A stretch of 64,000 nt of DNA, taken from the NCBI GenBank assembly GCA_050015355.1, contig JBEKBO010000005.1, positions 1 through 64,000 on the forward strand, written 5' to 3'. Shown piece after piece: positions 33,291 through 42,520 of this stretch. Within the stretch, counting starts at the first letter, position 1, and each line of letters opens with the position of its first letter. A program made the translations under genes and the position numbers. This DNA is from CAWBRT01 sp050015355 (GTDB lineage: Bacteria; Acidobacteriota; Terriglobia; Terriglobales; Acidobacteriaceae). The notes below the pieces were generated by a model. The model was not told where the DNA came from, did no database searches, and saw nothing but the letters and a program-made list of their open reading frames with translations.

Positions 33291-34688
33291 ATGTCGCGAG
33301 CAAGAACAGAGCAGACGTCAACGGGGAACGCACTGCTGGTCATGGTCGGCCTGGGTATGCTGTTCCTGCTGTTTACGGCATTCCTCGGAGTGATGAAGGC
33401 ACACTCCAGCCCGATCTATGGCGAAAGCAACATGCTTTACACGGCGCTGATCTTCTACGGCGGAGCGGGTGCGCTCTACATGGGATTCGGCGTGACCGGC
33501 ATCGAACGCTACGTCAAGTTTGCGTCTATGTCGACCGCATTTGGTTTTGCCGCTAATACGGCGGCGGCCGCTCACCGCTGGTATATGGCCGGGCATCCTC
33601 CATTTTCGACGCTCTATGAGATGTTGCTCAGCTTCGTCTGGACGGTGGCCGCGCTGACCTTGATCGCGGAGCGGCGCTATAAGGTAAAGATCATCGGCAG
33701 TGTGACGATGCCGCTGGCCGTGGTCAGCGTCATCCTAATGCAACTGTTGCCCTCCGAGGTCCGCCCGCTGGTTCCGGCGCTGCAATCGACCTGGCTGCAC
33801 GTTCACGTCTCGCTGGCCATGCTCGCGTACGCGGCCTGCGCGGTGAGCTTTGCCCTGGCGATGATGTTCCTGATTCAGGATGACATGAAGACCGAATCGT
33901 TCCAGGTGCTGACGGCGCTTGGCATGGTGTCCGTCTATGCCGGCATGATGCTGCGCTTCCGCTCTGGCGGTTTCGCGGTTGTGGCCTGGGATCCGGCGCA
34001 GAACTCGGAAGCTTTCCTCTCCCGCGGCGTCCGTCTGTTCGTCAACATACCCGATCTCGGTTGGCTCTTTACGCTCGTCCTGCTTTCGACGGTCACTCCC
34101 GTTGTGCTCTATGTACTTGGGCGGGTGAAGCAGGATGAGAACTTTTTCGATCACGCCAACAAGGCAATGTTCGTCAGCATTCTGCTGCAGACGGTGGCGC
34201 TGGTAGCCTTTATCCTGCGCGCACAGAACGGCGCCTACGCTTCGCCCGACGCCGACGGTTCCTTCCCGACGGCACTGGCGGCGAGTCCGTTTTTGCTCTC
34301 GGGCATGCTTGGCGGAATCTTCGCGGGATTGCTTTACCTGCTGCTGCTGTGGCGGCGTGAAGGCCTGCAAAAGATGCTGCCTCCGGCTGCCAGCCTGGAC
34401 CAGATCACCTACAAGACGATCTGCGTTGCCTTCCCGCTGCTGACCCTGATGATCGCGGTGGGCGCTTACTGGGCCAACCAGACTTGGGGATCTTATTGGA
34501 GCTGGGATCCGAAAGAGACTTGGGCGGCAATCACCTGGCTCGTCTATGCCGGCTACCTGCACATGCGCGTTACTCGCGGCTGGAAAGGCCGGCGGGCAGC
34601 TTACTTCGCGATTCTGGGGTTCGCGGTCGTCATCTTCACGTTCTTCGGAGTGACGTACCTGTTGCCCGGATTGCACGCTTACGCTTAG
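33291..34688 (+). CDS. ccsA: cytochrome c biogenesis protein CcsA (ResC)
   Basis: A 465-residue polytopic haem-handling protein. The WWD signature is visible as WGSYWSWDPKETWAAITWLV near residue 400, and conserved histidines occur in membrane segments (HRWYMAGHPPFSTLYE, WLHVHVSLAMLAY). CcsA forms the haem channel and synthase with ResB. GGAGG lies 9 nt before ATG 33291, and the gap to resB is 112 bp without a terminator, so the two form an operon. At 465 residues it is longer than many CcsA proteins because of an extended N-terminal membrane region. Confidence 0.93.
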   Translation: MSRARTEQTSTGNALLVMVGLGMLFLLFTAFLGVMKAHSSPIYGESNMLYTALIFYGGAGALYMGFGVTGIERYVKFASMSTAFGFAANTAAAAHRWYMAGHPPFSTLYEMLLSFVWTVAALTLIAERRYKVKIIGSVTMPLAVVSVILMQLLPSEVRPLVPALQSTWLHVHVSLAMLAYAACAVSFALAMMFLIQDDMKTESFQVLTALGMVSVYAGMMLRFRSGGFAVVAWDPAQNSEAFLSRGVRLFVNIPDLGWLFTLVLLSTVTPVVLYVLGRVKQDENFFDHANKAMFVSILLQTVALVAFILRAQNGAYASPDADGSFPTALAASPFLLSGMLGGIFAGLLYLLLLWRREGLQKMLPPAASLDQITYKTICVAFPLLTLMIAVGAYWANQTWGSYWSWDPKETWAAITWLVYAGYLHMRVTRGWKGRRAAYFAILGFAVVIFTFFGVTYLLPGLHAYA

Positions 34689-34995
34689 AACTGATTGCAC
34701 AAAATTTCTTTGCGGGGCGCGGCTTTAAAAGACAGCGGATCAAGGCGCGCCGCAGATCGCGTAGATAATCGATTACACCCACCGGCGGAAGCTGAAGGCT
34801 TTCGCCGGAACCTTTTTCAACCCCGGCTTCTTCCACCCCAACACGCGCAACCGCCGCGCCTATTGGAGGCCCGGCTTCGGCCCGTTTTTCCGCCGCCTGC
34901 ATGGCCGTCTGGACTGTTCTCCGCCGGTTCGATGCCGGTTTCTTGCGCAAACGCGGAAGATAGTAGACTTGAATCCAGGAGGTTCGTACTGGACC
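34689..34995. other. intergenic region after ccsA
   Basis: About 300 bp. It contains the strong hairpin described at 34782-34817 and no gene. A promoter for the histidine-kinase gene should lie to the right of the hairpin; none is clear by eye. Confidence 0.45.
34782..34817 (+). terminator. rho-independent terminator after ccsA
   Basis: CCGGCGGAAGC (34782-34792) pairs with GCTTTCGCCGG (34798-34808), 11 bp including one G-U, with a 5-nt loop, and TTTTT follows after AACC. It separates the resB-ccsA unit from the kinase-regulator pair. Confidence 0.68.
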
Positions 34996-36042
34996 GTGAG
35001 CCGCGTTCGGATGAACTGGAGCGTGATCGTCCTGCTGCCGGTGGCCTTCGTCCTGCTCAACGGGCTGCTCATCTTTTTGCTGATAACCCTCTCGATCGAT
35101 AGCGGGTTGCGGCGGCCGATTCTGGTGGTGGCAACAGCCGGTGCGGTTGTCATCTGCGCGGTTGTGTTTATGGTGATGGCAGTCGTGTTCCGGCGCCCAA
35201 TGCTGGAGTTGCAGGAGAAGATTGCCCTGGTTCGTCTCGGGGACTTGCACGCCATGGTTGAGTTCGCGACTCGCAACGATGACATCGGCGACTTGGGACG
35301 CGATTTCAATGCCATGGTTCACCAGCTTCGCGAGAGCCGCGAAGAGATCCAGAACCTGCACCGGACGCAGATGTCGCGGGCCGAGCATCTGGCGACTCTG
35401 GGCGAACTGGCCGCTGGGCTGGCACATGAAATCCGCAATCCGCTGGCCGGCATAGCCGGTGTGATCGAGATTATTGGCCGTGACCTGCCCAAGGAAAGCC
35501 CGGCGCGAAAAGTTCTAAAGGATGTTCGTCGCGAGGTGGCGCATATCAATCGCATCGTCACCGACCTGTTGGAGATTGCGCGGCCCAAGACGCCGGTGTT
35601 CAGGTGTTCCGACCTGGTAGCCACGGCTGAGCAGGCTTTGCTGTTTGCGCGCGAGCAGGCCACGGCGAAGTCTATTTCGTTGGATCTCATGAAGGACACA
35701 CCGCTTCCACCTGTCGAGCACGACAGCGGGCAGATTCAGCAGGTGCTGCTGAACCTGCTCTTGAACGCCATTCAGGCGTGCGAAGAAAAAGGGAGCGTAA
35801 AGGTCGAGTTCGGGCAGGACGATGAGTCGGTCTGGGCAGCCGTTACCGATACCGGCCGGGGAATTTCCCCCGAAACGCTGCCGAATATCTTTCGTCCTTT
35901 TTTCACTACCAAGGGAAACGGAACCGGACTCGGCCTGCCGTTGGCTAAGCGCATCGTCGAGGATCATAATGGACGCATCGAAGTGGAGAGCTGGCCCGGC
36001 AAAGGCAGCCGATTTGTGGTGTGTCTGCCCAAGCGCCGGTAG
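34996..36042 (+). CDS. membrane sensor histidine kinase
   Basis: A 348-residue kinase with two N-terminal membrane helices (about 6-32 and 42-66) and almost no periplasmic loop, a HAMP linker, a HisKA domain with the phospho-acceptor in AAGLAHEIRNPLAG (about residue 140), and an ATPase domain with N-box VLLNLLLNAIQA, G1 DTGRGI and G2 GNGTGLGL. The tiny extracellular part suggests it senses the membrane or an internal signal. It is followed after 26 nt by an NtrC-type regulator, its likely partner. GTG 34996 is chosen; AGGAGG lies 13 nt upstream, which is long, and TTG 34969 is the alternative. Confidence 0.88.
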   Translation: MSRVRMNWSVIVLLPVAFVLLNGLLIFLLITLSIDSGLRRPILVVATAGAVVICAVVFMVMAVVFRRPMLELQEKIALVRLGDLHAMVEFATRNDDIGDLGRDFNAMVHQLRESREEIQNLHRTQMSRAEHLATLGELAAGLAHEIRNPLAGIAGVIEIIGRDLPKESPARKVLKDVRREVAHINRIVTDLLEIARPKTPVFRCSDLVATAEQALLFAREQATAKSISLDLMKDTPLPPVEHDSGQIQQVLLNLLLNAIQACEEKGSVKVEFGQDDESVWAAVTDTGRGISPETLPNIFRPFFTTKGNGTGLGLPLAKRIVEDHNGRIEVESWPGKGSRFVVCLPKRR

Positions 36043-36068
36043 TCTGTACGTTGTAGACTAGAAAAAAC

Positions 36069-37517
36069 ATGCCCAAGGAAAAAGTACTGATTGTGGATGA
36101 CGAGAGACTCGTCAGGTGGTCTCTGCGCCAAAAATGCGAGGAGTGGGGATACCATACGCTGGAAGCTGAAACCGGCTCCGCCGCCCTTAAGATCGCGCGC
36201 AACGAGTCTCCTGATCTGGTGCTGCTTGACGTGCGCCTGCCCGACATCAGCGGAATACAGCTTTTGGAACAGTTGAAGCAGTCGGGTGGAGCTCGCGCGG
36301 TCATCATGATCACGGCCGATCCGCAACTGGAGGACGTCAAGCTGGCGCTCAAGCTGGGCGCCTTCGACTTCATCGGGAAGCCGCTTGATTTTGAAGAACT
36401 CGAAGTAACCATGAGGAATGCCCTGGAGACGACCCGGCTGCGCACGGAGGTCGAGTCGCTACGCGGTGAAGTGCGCCGCCGGACGGGCTATCACGATGTG
36501 ATCGGCGTCTCTCCGCGCATGACCGAGTTGATGGGCTTTGTTCGCAAGATTGCCGACAGCGAAGCCACTACGATACTCATCCAGGGTGAGAGCGGCACCG
36601 GCAAAGACCTGATTGCAAAGGCTATCCACTACCAGAGCAGGCGGCAGGACAAGTCTTTCGTCGCCATCAACTGCTCCGCGATTCCAGAGACACTGATGGA
36701 GGCCGAACTGTTCGGTCACGAGCGCGGAGCGTTCACTGACGCGAAGGCGATGAAAAAGGGGCTGTTCGAAATGGCCGACGGCGGAACCCTTTTCCTGGAC
36801 GAAATCGGTGAACTGTCGCCTCTGTTACAGGCCAAGCTATTGCGGGTGCTTGAGGACCAGGTGATCCGGCGCGTGGGCGGAGTGCGCGACATGCAGGTCG
36901 ATGTCCGCGTGATTGCCGCTTCCAACCGCGACCTGGAACGCGCGGTGCGCGAGGGCGGATTCCGGCAGGATCTCTACTACCGGCTGGCCATCATCTCGGT
37001 TTTCCTGCCGCCTCTGCGCGAGCGCAAGGAAGACATCCTGCCATTGGTCGACTATTTCGTCGGACGCTACAACAGGAAGTTCAAGAAGACCGTTCAAGGG
37101 ATTACGGACGAGATGCGCAAGCTGCTGCTCAAGCATGAATGGCCGGGCAACGTCCGCGAGCTCAAGAATGCAATCGAACGCGCCATGATCCTGGAAGAAG
37201 AGGACCATCTGCGTCCCGACTATCTTCCCTTCGCGGTTGGCCGGCACACGCCGGGGCAGACGGCGTTCGAAGCGAGCTCGGCTGCAACCGGCGACGCTGT
37301 CACATCGCCCGGCGGGCGAAATTTGCCCAAACTGTTTATCCCTCAAGGCGGAACATCGCTGGAACAGGTGGAACGGGCGTTGGTCGAGATGGCACTGCAA
37401 CAAGCCAACGGCAATCAGACGCAGGCTGCCCGTCTGCTGGACATCAGCCGCGATGCGCTTCGCTATAAGCTGAAGAAGTTTGGCCTCATGCATGTCGACG
37501 AGGAAGAGGCCGTGTAA
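36069..37517 (+). CDS. NtrC-family sigma-54-dependent response regulator
   Basis: A 482-residue regulator. The receiver domain has VDDE at 9-12, phospho-acceptor Asp in LVLLDVRLPD (about 53) and the conserved Lys in IGKPLDF. The AAA+ domain has Walker A GESGTGKD, the sigma-54 contact loop GAFTDA and Walker B GGTLFLDEIGEL. The C-terminus is a Fis-type helix-turn-helix (NQTQAARLLDISRDALRYKL). It would activate RpoN promoters when phosphorylated by the upstream kinase. Candidate RpoN promoters in this window precede resB, an NHL gene and a VWA gene. No upstream activator site was identified by eye. Confidence 0.93.
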   Translation: MPKEKVLIVDDERLVRWSLRQKCEEWGYHTLEAETGSAALKIARNESPDLVLLDVRLPDISGIQLLEQLKQSGGARAVIMITADPQLEDVKLALKLGAFDFIGKPLDFEELEVTMRNALETTRLRTEVESLRGEVRRRTGYHDVIGVSPRMTELMGFVRKIADSEATTILIQGESGTGKDLIAKAIHYQSRRQDKSFVAINCSAIPETLMEAELFGHERGAFTDAKAMKKGLFEMADGGTLFLDEIGELSPLLQAKLLRVLEDQVIRRVGGVRDMQVDVRVIAASNRDLERAVREGGFRQDLYYRLAIISVFLPPLRERKEDILPLVDYFVGRYNRKFKKTVQGITDEMRKLLLKHEWPGNVRELKNAIERAMILEEEDHLRPDYLPFAVGRHTPGQTAFEASSAATGDAVTSPGGRNLPKLFIPQGGTSLEQVERALVEMALQQANGNQTQAARLLDISRDALRYKLKKFGLMHVDEEEAV

Positions 37518-37582
37518 GCCTGAATCACCCGGCGGCTTGCCATGGGTGAGTTCCCCTTTATTCCGGTTCCCCCCAGTATTAT

Positions 37583-37760
37583 CCCGACATATTCAGACTG
37601 TCATGGCGAGCGAAGTCGAGCCACCTTTTGTTCCTGCTGCCGAAAACAAAGGGTGGCTCCACTTCGCGCCCGAATAGATTCTTGCTTCTCGAATGTAATG
37701 TCGGGTACGCAACTTGGGCTGCTCCGGCCACTGGCGCTCGGCGCTCCGGTCGCCATGACA
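37583..37760. repeat. nested palindromic (MITE-like) element
   Basis: Within the convergent spacer 37518-38008 several inverted repeats are nested: CCCGACAT (37583-37590) with ATGTCGGG (37698-37705); TGTCATGGCGA (37599-37609) with TCGCCATGACA (37750-37760), 11 bp perfect; and a 23-bp arm at 37610-37632 with 37645-37667, matching at 21 positions. No transposase is encoded. It looks like a small non-autonomous or REP-type mobile element. The rest of the spacer holds the hemA terminator and no gene. Confidence 0.6.
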
Positions 37761-37839
37761 TTCCTTCGAGAATTCTTGGATACACCAATATGGAAGCCGC
37801 TTCAGCGTTTGTTGGCGGAAACCGCTCTGGTTTGGAAAG

Positions 37840-37874
37840 AAAAAACCGGACAGGATCTGCGCAACCCTGTCCGG
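37840..37874 (-). terminator. terminator downstream of hemA
   Basis: On the minus strand CCGGACAGG pairs perfectly with CCTGTCCGG (9 bp, arms at 37866-37874 and 37846-37854) and is followed by TTTTTT. It lies about 135 nt after the hemA stop codon. Confidence 0.8.
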
Positions 37875-38008
37875 ATGAAGGGTGTTAACAGCGTTCAACT
37901 ATTACTGGCATTGAGTCGCCGTTAACCCCGAGTCGCAGAGACTCTTAAAACCTTTCTTCCACACCTCCGTCGGGAGGTAGCAAATTGCTTGCCGAATCCA
38001 AGCCCGCG

Positions 38009-39313
38009 CTACGTTTGTTCTCCGGTCGCGGCACACCGGACGCGCTCTTCTTGCTCAGGACCCTGTCCGGCCTCCGCTGCCGGTGTACCCATGGCGGCTT
38101 CCGCATGGAACAGTCCTTGTAAGAGATTCGAAAGCGTCTCGTGCTCCAAGGCACTGGGCGGGTCGGCCAGGGTTCGTGCCAGCGAACTCGCTATGCGCTG
38201 CTTCACCTGTTCAGCCAAGGCGTTCAGCACTTCGTGCTGCTCTTCGGTAAATGGGCCATACTCTTCGTTCAGGCGCTCCAGCTCTTCACTGCAAACCCGT
38301 CCCAGGTGCGAGCGAAATTCCGCGACCATGGGGTTCACCCGCTCGCTTGCCACCTGCCTGAGGAATCCGGCGGCTTCGCGGTGCAGAATCTTTTCCGCTT
38401 GGACGACTAGATTGTGCTGTTGTTTGGCGTTGCGTAGAACGAATTCGTTCAGTTGATCGATGTTTTGCAGCTCTACTCCCGGCAGCTCGCACACGGCCGG
38501 ATCGACGTTCCGTGGCACTGCGGTATCGATAATGACCAACCGGCAATCGCGATCGCGGGTGAACTCAGCCACATGGTTTCGTTGCAGCGCAAAACCGGCG
38601 TCAGGCAAGCACGTAAGCAGTAAGTCGGATGAGTTCAGAGCAATTCTAAGCGTCCCCGGCCCCCGATTTGGCGGAACGACTTCGACCCGGGTCATCCCGG
38701 CGTTACGGAAGAGTTCGGCAATTCGCTGAATCTTCTTGCCGCTGCCGAAAATGACCAAGCCGCGTTTTTCAAAGTCACCGTAAAGCTGGCGAGCAAGCTC
38801 GACCGGTGCCAGCGAGTTAAGAGAGAGGTTCGAGACGATCTCGGTTTCGGTTCGCACGCGGCGTGCAACCGAGAGTGCCTTCAGCAGGATCGCCTCCAGG
38901 CAGCGGCCAATGGATCGCGCCTGCACCCCGGCCCTGTATGCGAATTCGAATCTTGCGGTGATATCGGCCTCGCCGAACACCAGCGAGTCCAGCCCGGAGG
39001 CCAGCCTCAACAGGTGGGTCATGGCTGCATCATCGACGTGCCGATGGAACTTCGACCAATCGGCCAAGCGGAGATTGTACTCGCGAGTCAGATACCGCAG
39101 AACCGAATTGGAGGCCAGAGAGGCATCCCGTGTCCACACGATGAACTCGGTGCGATTGCATGTCGACAGCACCGCAACCTCGTCGACCGCTTCACAGCGG
39201 AGCAGTCCAGCGAGCGCCTCGGCGTAACCGGATTCGTTGATCCAGAATCCCTCGCGAACCGCTACTGGTGCGCTTCGAAAACTGACGCCGATGATCACCA
39301 GAGCTGGGTCCAC
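38009..39313 (-). CDS. hemA: glutamyl-tRNA reductase
   Basis: A 434-residue enzyme that reduces glutamyl-tRNA to glutamate-1-semialdehyde with NADPH, the first committed step of haem synthesis by the C5 route. The catalytic cysteine lies in STCNRTEF (about residue 50), followed by the substrate domain motif LASGLDSLVFGEADI, and the NADPH domain has VIFGSGKKI. The usual GQ of GE/DxQIxxQ is changed to GEADITARF. The C-terminal dimerisation helix is present, and a charged 30-residue tail is added. GTG 39313 is favoured because GGAG lies 5 nt upstream; GTG 39319 overlaps that site. Haem supply fits the nearby cytochrome genes. Confidence 0.88.
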   Translation of the reverse strand: MDPALVIIGVSFRSAPVAVREGFWINESGYAEALAGLLRCEAVDEVAVLSTCNRTEFIVWTRDASLASNSVLRYLTREYNLRLADWSKFHRHVDDAAMTHLLRLASGLDSLVFGEADITARFEFAYRAGVQARSIGRCLEAILLKALSVARRVRTETEIVSNLSLNSLAPVELARQLYGDFEKRGLVIFGSGKKIQRIAELFRNAGMTRVEVVPPNRGPGTLRIALNSSDLLLTCLPDAGFALQRNHVAEFTRDRDCRLVIIDTAVPRNVDPAVCELPGVELQNIDQLNEFVLRNAKQQHNLVVQAEKILHREAAGFLRQVASERVNPMVAEFRSHLGRVCSEELERLNEEYGPFTEEQHEVLNALAEQVKQRIASSLARTLADPPSALEHETLSNLLQGLFHAEAAMGTPAAEAGQGPEQEERVRCAATGEQT

Positions 39314-39548
39314 AGTCACTCCCCTTGAGACGTTCGCTAGTCAGTAAGGCATCTGATCTGCCAAAACCAGAATTCCTGGATTGTGATTCTTTTGGGGGTT
39401 TCTTTAGAACAACATAAACTGCTTGCGCATGGCGCTGAAGTGTTACTCCCGGCCGCCGTTTAGGCCGCCGCTAGCGGGAAAACACCCGAGGCAGGGTGAA
39501 TTCCCACTCAAGATGGGATGGCATCGCGGTGAAATGCGGCTGATCGTT

Positions 39549-40097
39549 TCAGCGCAATTGGCCGTTGCCGATGGGCCAACCGCCTTCGAGGCGGAGCAGC
39601 TTCTCTTTCACTTCCAGTCCTCCGCCATAACCGCCAAGAGTGCCGTCAGAGGCGATAACTCGATGGCAGGGGACGATAATCGACACCGGATTAGCGCCGT
39701 TGGCCGCACCAACCGCGCGAAATCCGTTTGGAGATCCGACCACCCGCGCGAGTTGCGCATAAGTGCGGATCTCGCCGTAACCGATTTCCAGCAGGGCGTG
39801 CCAGCATCGTAGCTGAAATTCCGTCCCGTGAAGATCAAGCGGAAGCGTGAATTCACGCCGCTTACCGGCGAAGTACTGCCGCAGTTGATCAAGATAAGGC
39901 TCTAGCTTGTCAGTCGATTCCACCGCATTCGATGGAGGACCCGTGCGGAGTCCAGGGATTCCCGGACGTCGCCTGTGGTGGCCCGAGAACTCCAACAGGA
40001 CGAGGCCCTTGTCGCTCGCCCCGATCAGCATTGGGCCAACCGGCGAATCGAAATTTGTGTAGTGGATCAGCACGTTACAGTGCGGCAGGACAACCAT
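39549..40097 (-). CDS. ogt: methylated-DNA-protein cysteine methyltransferase
   Basis: A 182-residue DNA repair protein that removes methyl groups from O6-methylguanine by transfer to its own cysteine. The active site is IIVPCHRVIASDGTLGGYGG near residue 140, preceded by the DNA-binding helix-turn-helix TYAQLARVVGSPNGFRAVGAA. The N-terminal domain (residues about 1-85) is the Ogt/Ada-type cap. ATG 40097 is chosen because the next in-frame ATG, 40151, sits inside the terminator of the upstream gene. Confidence 0.9.
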   Translation of the reverse strand: MVVLPHCNVLIHYTNFDSPVGPMLIGASDKGLVLLEFSGHHRRRPGIPGLRTGPPSNAVESTDKLEPYLDQLRQYFAGKRREFTLPLDLHGTEFQLRCWHALLEIGYGEIRTYAQLARVVGSPNGFRAVGAANGANPVSIIVPCHRVIASDGTLGGYGGGLEVKEKLLRLEGGWPIGNGQLR

Positions 40098-40135
40098 CCG
40101 CTCATTTTCTCTCAACCAAGCCGATCCGGAAACAG

Positions 40136-40162
40136 AAAAAGCCTCCCGCATGGCGAGAGGCT
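40136..40162 (-). terminator. terminator of the OmpA-like gene
   Basis: On the minus strand AGCCTCTCGC pairs with GCGGGAGGCT (one mismatch, 3-nt loop) and is followed by TTTTT. It lies about 45 nt after the stop of the OmpA-like gene and separates it from ogt. Confidence 0.8.
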
Positions 40163-40208
40163 TTGTGTTTGGCGAGCCGGGAACGGCCAGATGATCGACG
40201 AACGATAC

Positions 40209-41135
40209 CTACTCGGCTTGGGCGAGTTGATCGACGCCGTTCTTCAGAACCGTCACCTCGACACGGCTTGCATTCAAGTGCGTGGTCTTTGGTGTCGCTT
40301 CGTCCGTGCTCTGCACGCGAGCGTTGCCCATGCCAAGCTCATAAATGCGATAAACCGGAATGTCATGATTCAGCACCAGGTAACGCACAACGGAGTCGGC
40401 CATCTTCTGCGAGCTCTGAACGGCGGCTTCGCCGCGCCCCGGAGAGAAAGCTTGAATCTCTACGATGAAACCTTTCTGGGACTTCAATTCCGCGGCAACC
40501 TGGTCAAGCGCATCTTTGTCGCGCTTGCTGAGCGCAACTTGGCCGGGACGAAAACGCAGTTCAAGTTGATTAGCCGCCTGGTATTGGTCGAGGTTATCGA
40601 CGACCTTCTCTACGGTCTGCAAACGCGTGCTGGCTTGTTGGGCCGTCATATTCGCCTGCTGGGCGCGATTACCCGCATCCAAGGCGTGCTGATCGGCTTC
40701 GTTAGCCTTGGCGCTGGCCTGCCGGATGCCCTCGGTGGCGCGGGCGTCGACATCCTTTAGCATCGTCGAATTCTTGGCCGTCAGCTCATCAAGCTCGTTG
40801 ACCCGGTTGCGAATGGGCGAAAGCTGATTCTGCACGTACTTTTTGCGCGCGAACGGATTCAGGTGTCCCCAGAATCCCTGCCGCGTTTCCGGTTGAAGCG
40901 GCTGGTGCGGGCCAAGGTCATCGCCGGGCTGGCTAGCCTGGGCGGATTGGCTGCTCGAGTACTGTGAGGCCGCGTTCGTTGGTTCGGCCTGAGGCGTCTG
41001 GTCGACGACAACTTCAAGGCAGGTCTGATTGCCGTTGTCCTGTTTTCCGGCACACTCGTCGGCCGGCTGAGCCAGCGCCATCGGAACCATCAGGCTGACA
41101 GCCATCGGTAGCGCGACAAAAAAGCGGTTCTTCAT
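40209..41135 (-). CDS. OmpA-family envelope protein with coiled-coil middle
   Basis: A 308-residue exported protein. Signal peptide at about 1-23, two cysteines (DECAGK, QTCLEV) just after it, a Gln/Ser-rich linker, then a long helical region (about 110-190) with repeated Ala/Gln heptads like those of Lpp or SbmA-type coiled coils, and a C-terminal OmpA-like domain (LELRFRPGQVALSKRDKDAL, VRYLVLNHDIPVYRIYELGM). OmpA-like domains bind peptidoglycan. No N-terminal barrel is present, so it probably spans the periplasm. GGAGGA precedes ATG 41135; the longer frame upstream has no family features. Confidence 0.8.
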   Translation of the reverse strand: MKNRFFVALPMAVSLMVPMALAQPADECAGKQDNGNQTCLEVVVDQTPQAEPTNAASQYSSSQSAQASQPGDDLGPHQPLQPETRQGFWGHLNPFARKKYVQNQLSPIRNRVNELDELTAKNSTMLKDVDARATEGIRQASAKANEADQHALDAGNRAQQANMTAQQASTRLQTVEKVVDNLDQYQAANQLELRFRPGQVALSKRDKDALDQVAAELKSQKGFIVEIQAFSPGRGEAAVQSSQKMADSVVRYLVLNHDIPVYRIYELGMGNARVQSTDEATPKTTHLNASRVEVTVLKNGVDQLAQAE

Positions 41136-41399
41136 TCCAGATTCCTCCGTTCGGTAGAGCGCCGACAGCCAAGACAGCTTTTCGATGTCATTTCTGCCGC
41201 GCGGTTGCACAACGCGCACGGCAGACAACCGCACGCTGATGGCGCCCTGCCCCGTACTTATACAGTTCGAGGGCCAAACTGCCGCTCGGGATGGATGCGG
41301 TAAGCTACTAAAAAACAAGAGGTTGGACAGGGTCCGAGTTTCAGCCTCGACGGCATCTGCGATTGGACCGGGTAAATTCGTCAGGGTGCGGGTAAGTTC

Positions 41400-42512
41400 T
41401 TAGCCGACAAGCCGGCGGTGCTGCTGGAGGATGAAACCGTCGGTCATGCCGGCGATATAGTCGCAGATGGTGCGGCTGAGCGATGACGTCCCGGCCATTT
41501 CCTGGTAACTCCGGGGCAACTCGTCCGGATGGGACAACCAATGGTCGAACAGCTCGGTTACGATCTGCTCCGCGTCGGCTTTCTGCGGCTTGAGAGTGGG
41601 ACTGTAGTAAAGTTTTTCGTAGAGGAACTCTTTTGCTTCGCGCCGCTCGCAGTCAACTTCCGGACTGAAAACCGCGAGCCTTTCAGGCCAATTCCGAACG
41701 TCTTCGAGGGTGCGGATTCCCGCCTGGAGCACGCGCTCGGTGGTCGTTTCAATCAGGCCGGTTACAAAGCGATCCAGCATGCGCTTGAGCGCCTCGTTGA
41801 ACTTGAGTTTGGTGGAGGCCTGGGGATGCTGCTTGTCGACTTGCCGATAGAAGCGCTCGAAGATATGTACGCACTCGAGGATTTCGTCGATGCGCAGAAG
41901 CCTGGCCTCGACGCCATCGTCGAGGTCGGCCGTGTTGTAGGCAATCTCATCGGCAAGATCGATCAACTGCGCTTCCAGCGGCGGGCGCAAGTTGAGCAGG
42001 TATTCCGCTAACTCCGGGTGTTCGTTGGCATCGTAATCCCGCGAATGCTTGATGATGCCTTCGCGGACCTCGAAGGTGAGATTCAAGCCCGCGAAATCTA
42101 TATAGCGTTTCTCAAAGCTCTCGACGATGCGCAAGGCGTGCAGATTGTGGTCGAAGCGCACCCCATGACGCCGCATAACCGCGTCCAGCGCGATTTCGCC
42201 CGCGTGTCCGAAAGGCGGGTGCCCGATGTCATGCACCAGCGCGAGGGCCTCGACCAGATCGGCATTCAAATTGAGACGCGATGCGACGGTGCGCGAGATT
42301 TGCGCAACCTCGATTGTGTGCGTCAGCCGCGTGCGAAAGTGATCGGAGATACGATGCGTGAAAACCTGAGTCTTATCCTCAAGCCGGCGGAAGGCGCGGG
42401 CGTGAATGATGCGGTCACGATCACGCTGGAACGCGGTGCGATACGGATGCTCGGGTTCGGGGTAGCGTCGTCCGCGAGAGTTCTCAACCCGGACGGCATA
42501 TTCGGCGAGCAT
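41400..42512 (-). CDS. dgt: deoxyguanosinetriphosphate triphosphohydrolase-like protein
   Basis: A 370-residue HD-domain enzyme that splits dNTPs to nucleoside and triphosphate. The metal site is visible as RTRLTHTIEVAQISR (first His), VHDIGHPPFGHAGE (HD motif, about residue 93) and DLADEIAYNTADLDDG (last Asp). The RIIHARAFRRLEDKTQV N-terminal motif is typical for the bacterial type-2 dGTPase family. Length is close to the family norm. The ATG at 42512 follows directly on the palindromic element copy B, so its leader is the element. Confidence 0.9.
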   Translation of the reverse strand: MLAEYAVRVENSRGRRYPEPEHPYRTAFQRDRDRIIHARAFRRLEDKTQVFTHRISDHFRTRLTHTIEVAQISRTVASRLNLNADLVEALALVHDIGHPPFGHAGEIALDAVMRRHGVRFDHNLHALRIVESFEKRYIDFAGLNLTFEVREGIIKHSRDYDANEHPELAEYLLNLRPPLEAQLIDLADEIAYNTADLDDGVEARLLRIDEILECVHIFERFYRQVDKQHPQASTKLKFNEALKRMLDRFVTGLIETTTERVLQAGIRTLEDVRNWPERLAVFSPEVDCERREAKEFLYEKLYYSPTLKPQKADAEQIVTELFDHWLSHPDELPRSYQEMAGTSSLSRTICDYIAGMTDGFILQQHRRLVG

Positions 42513-42520
42513 GGCTAGAG

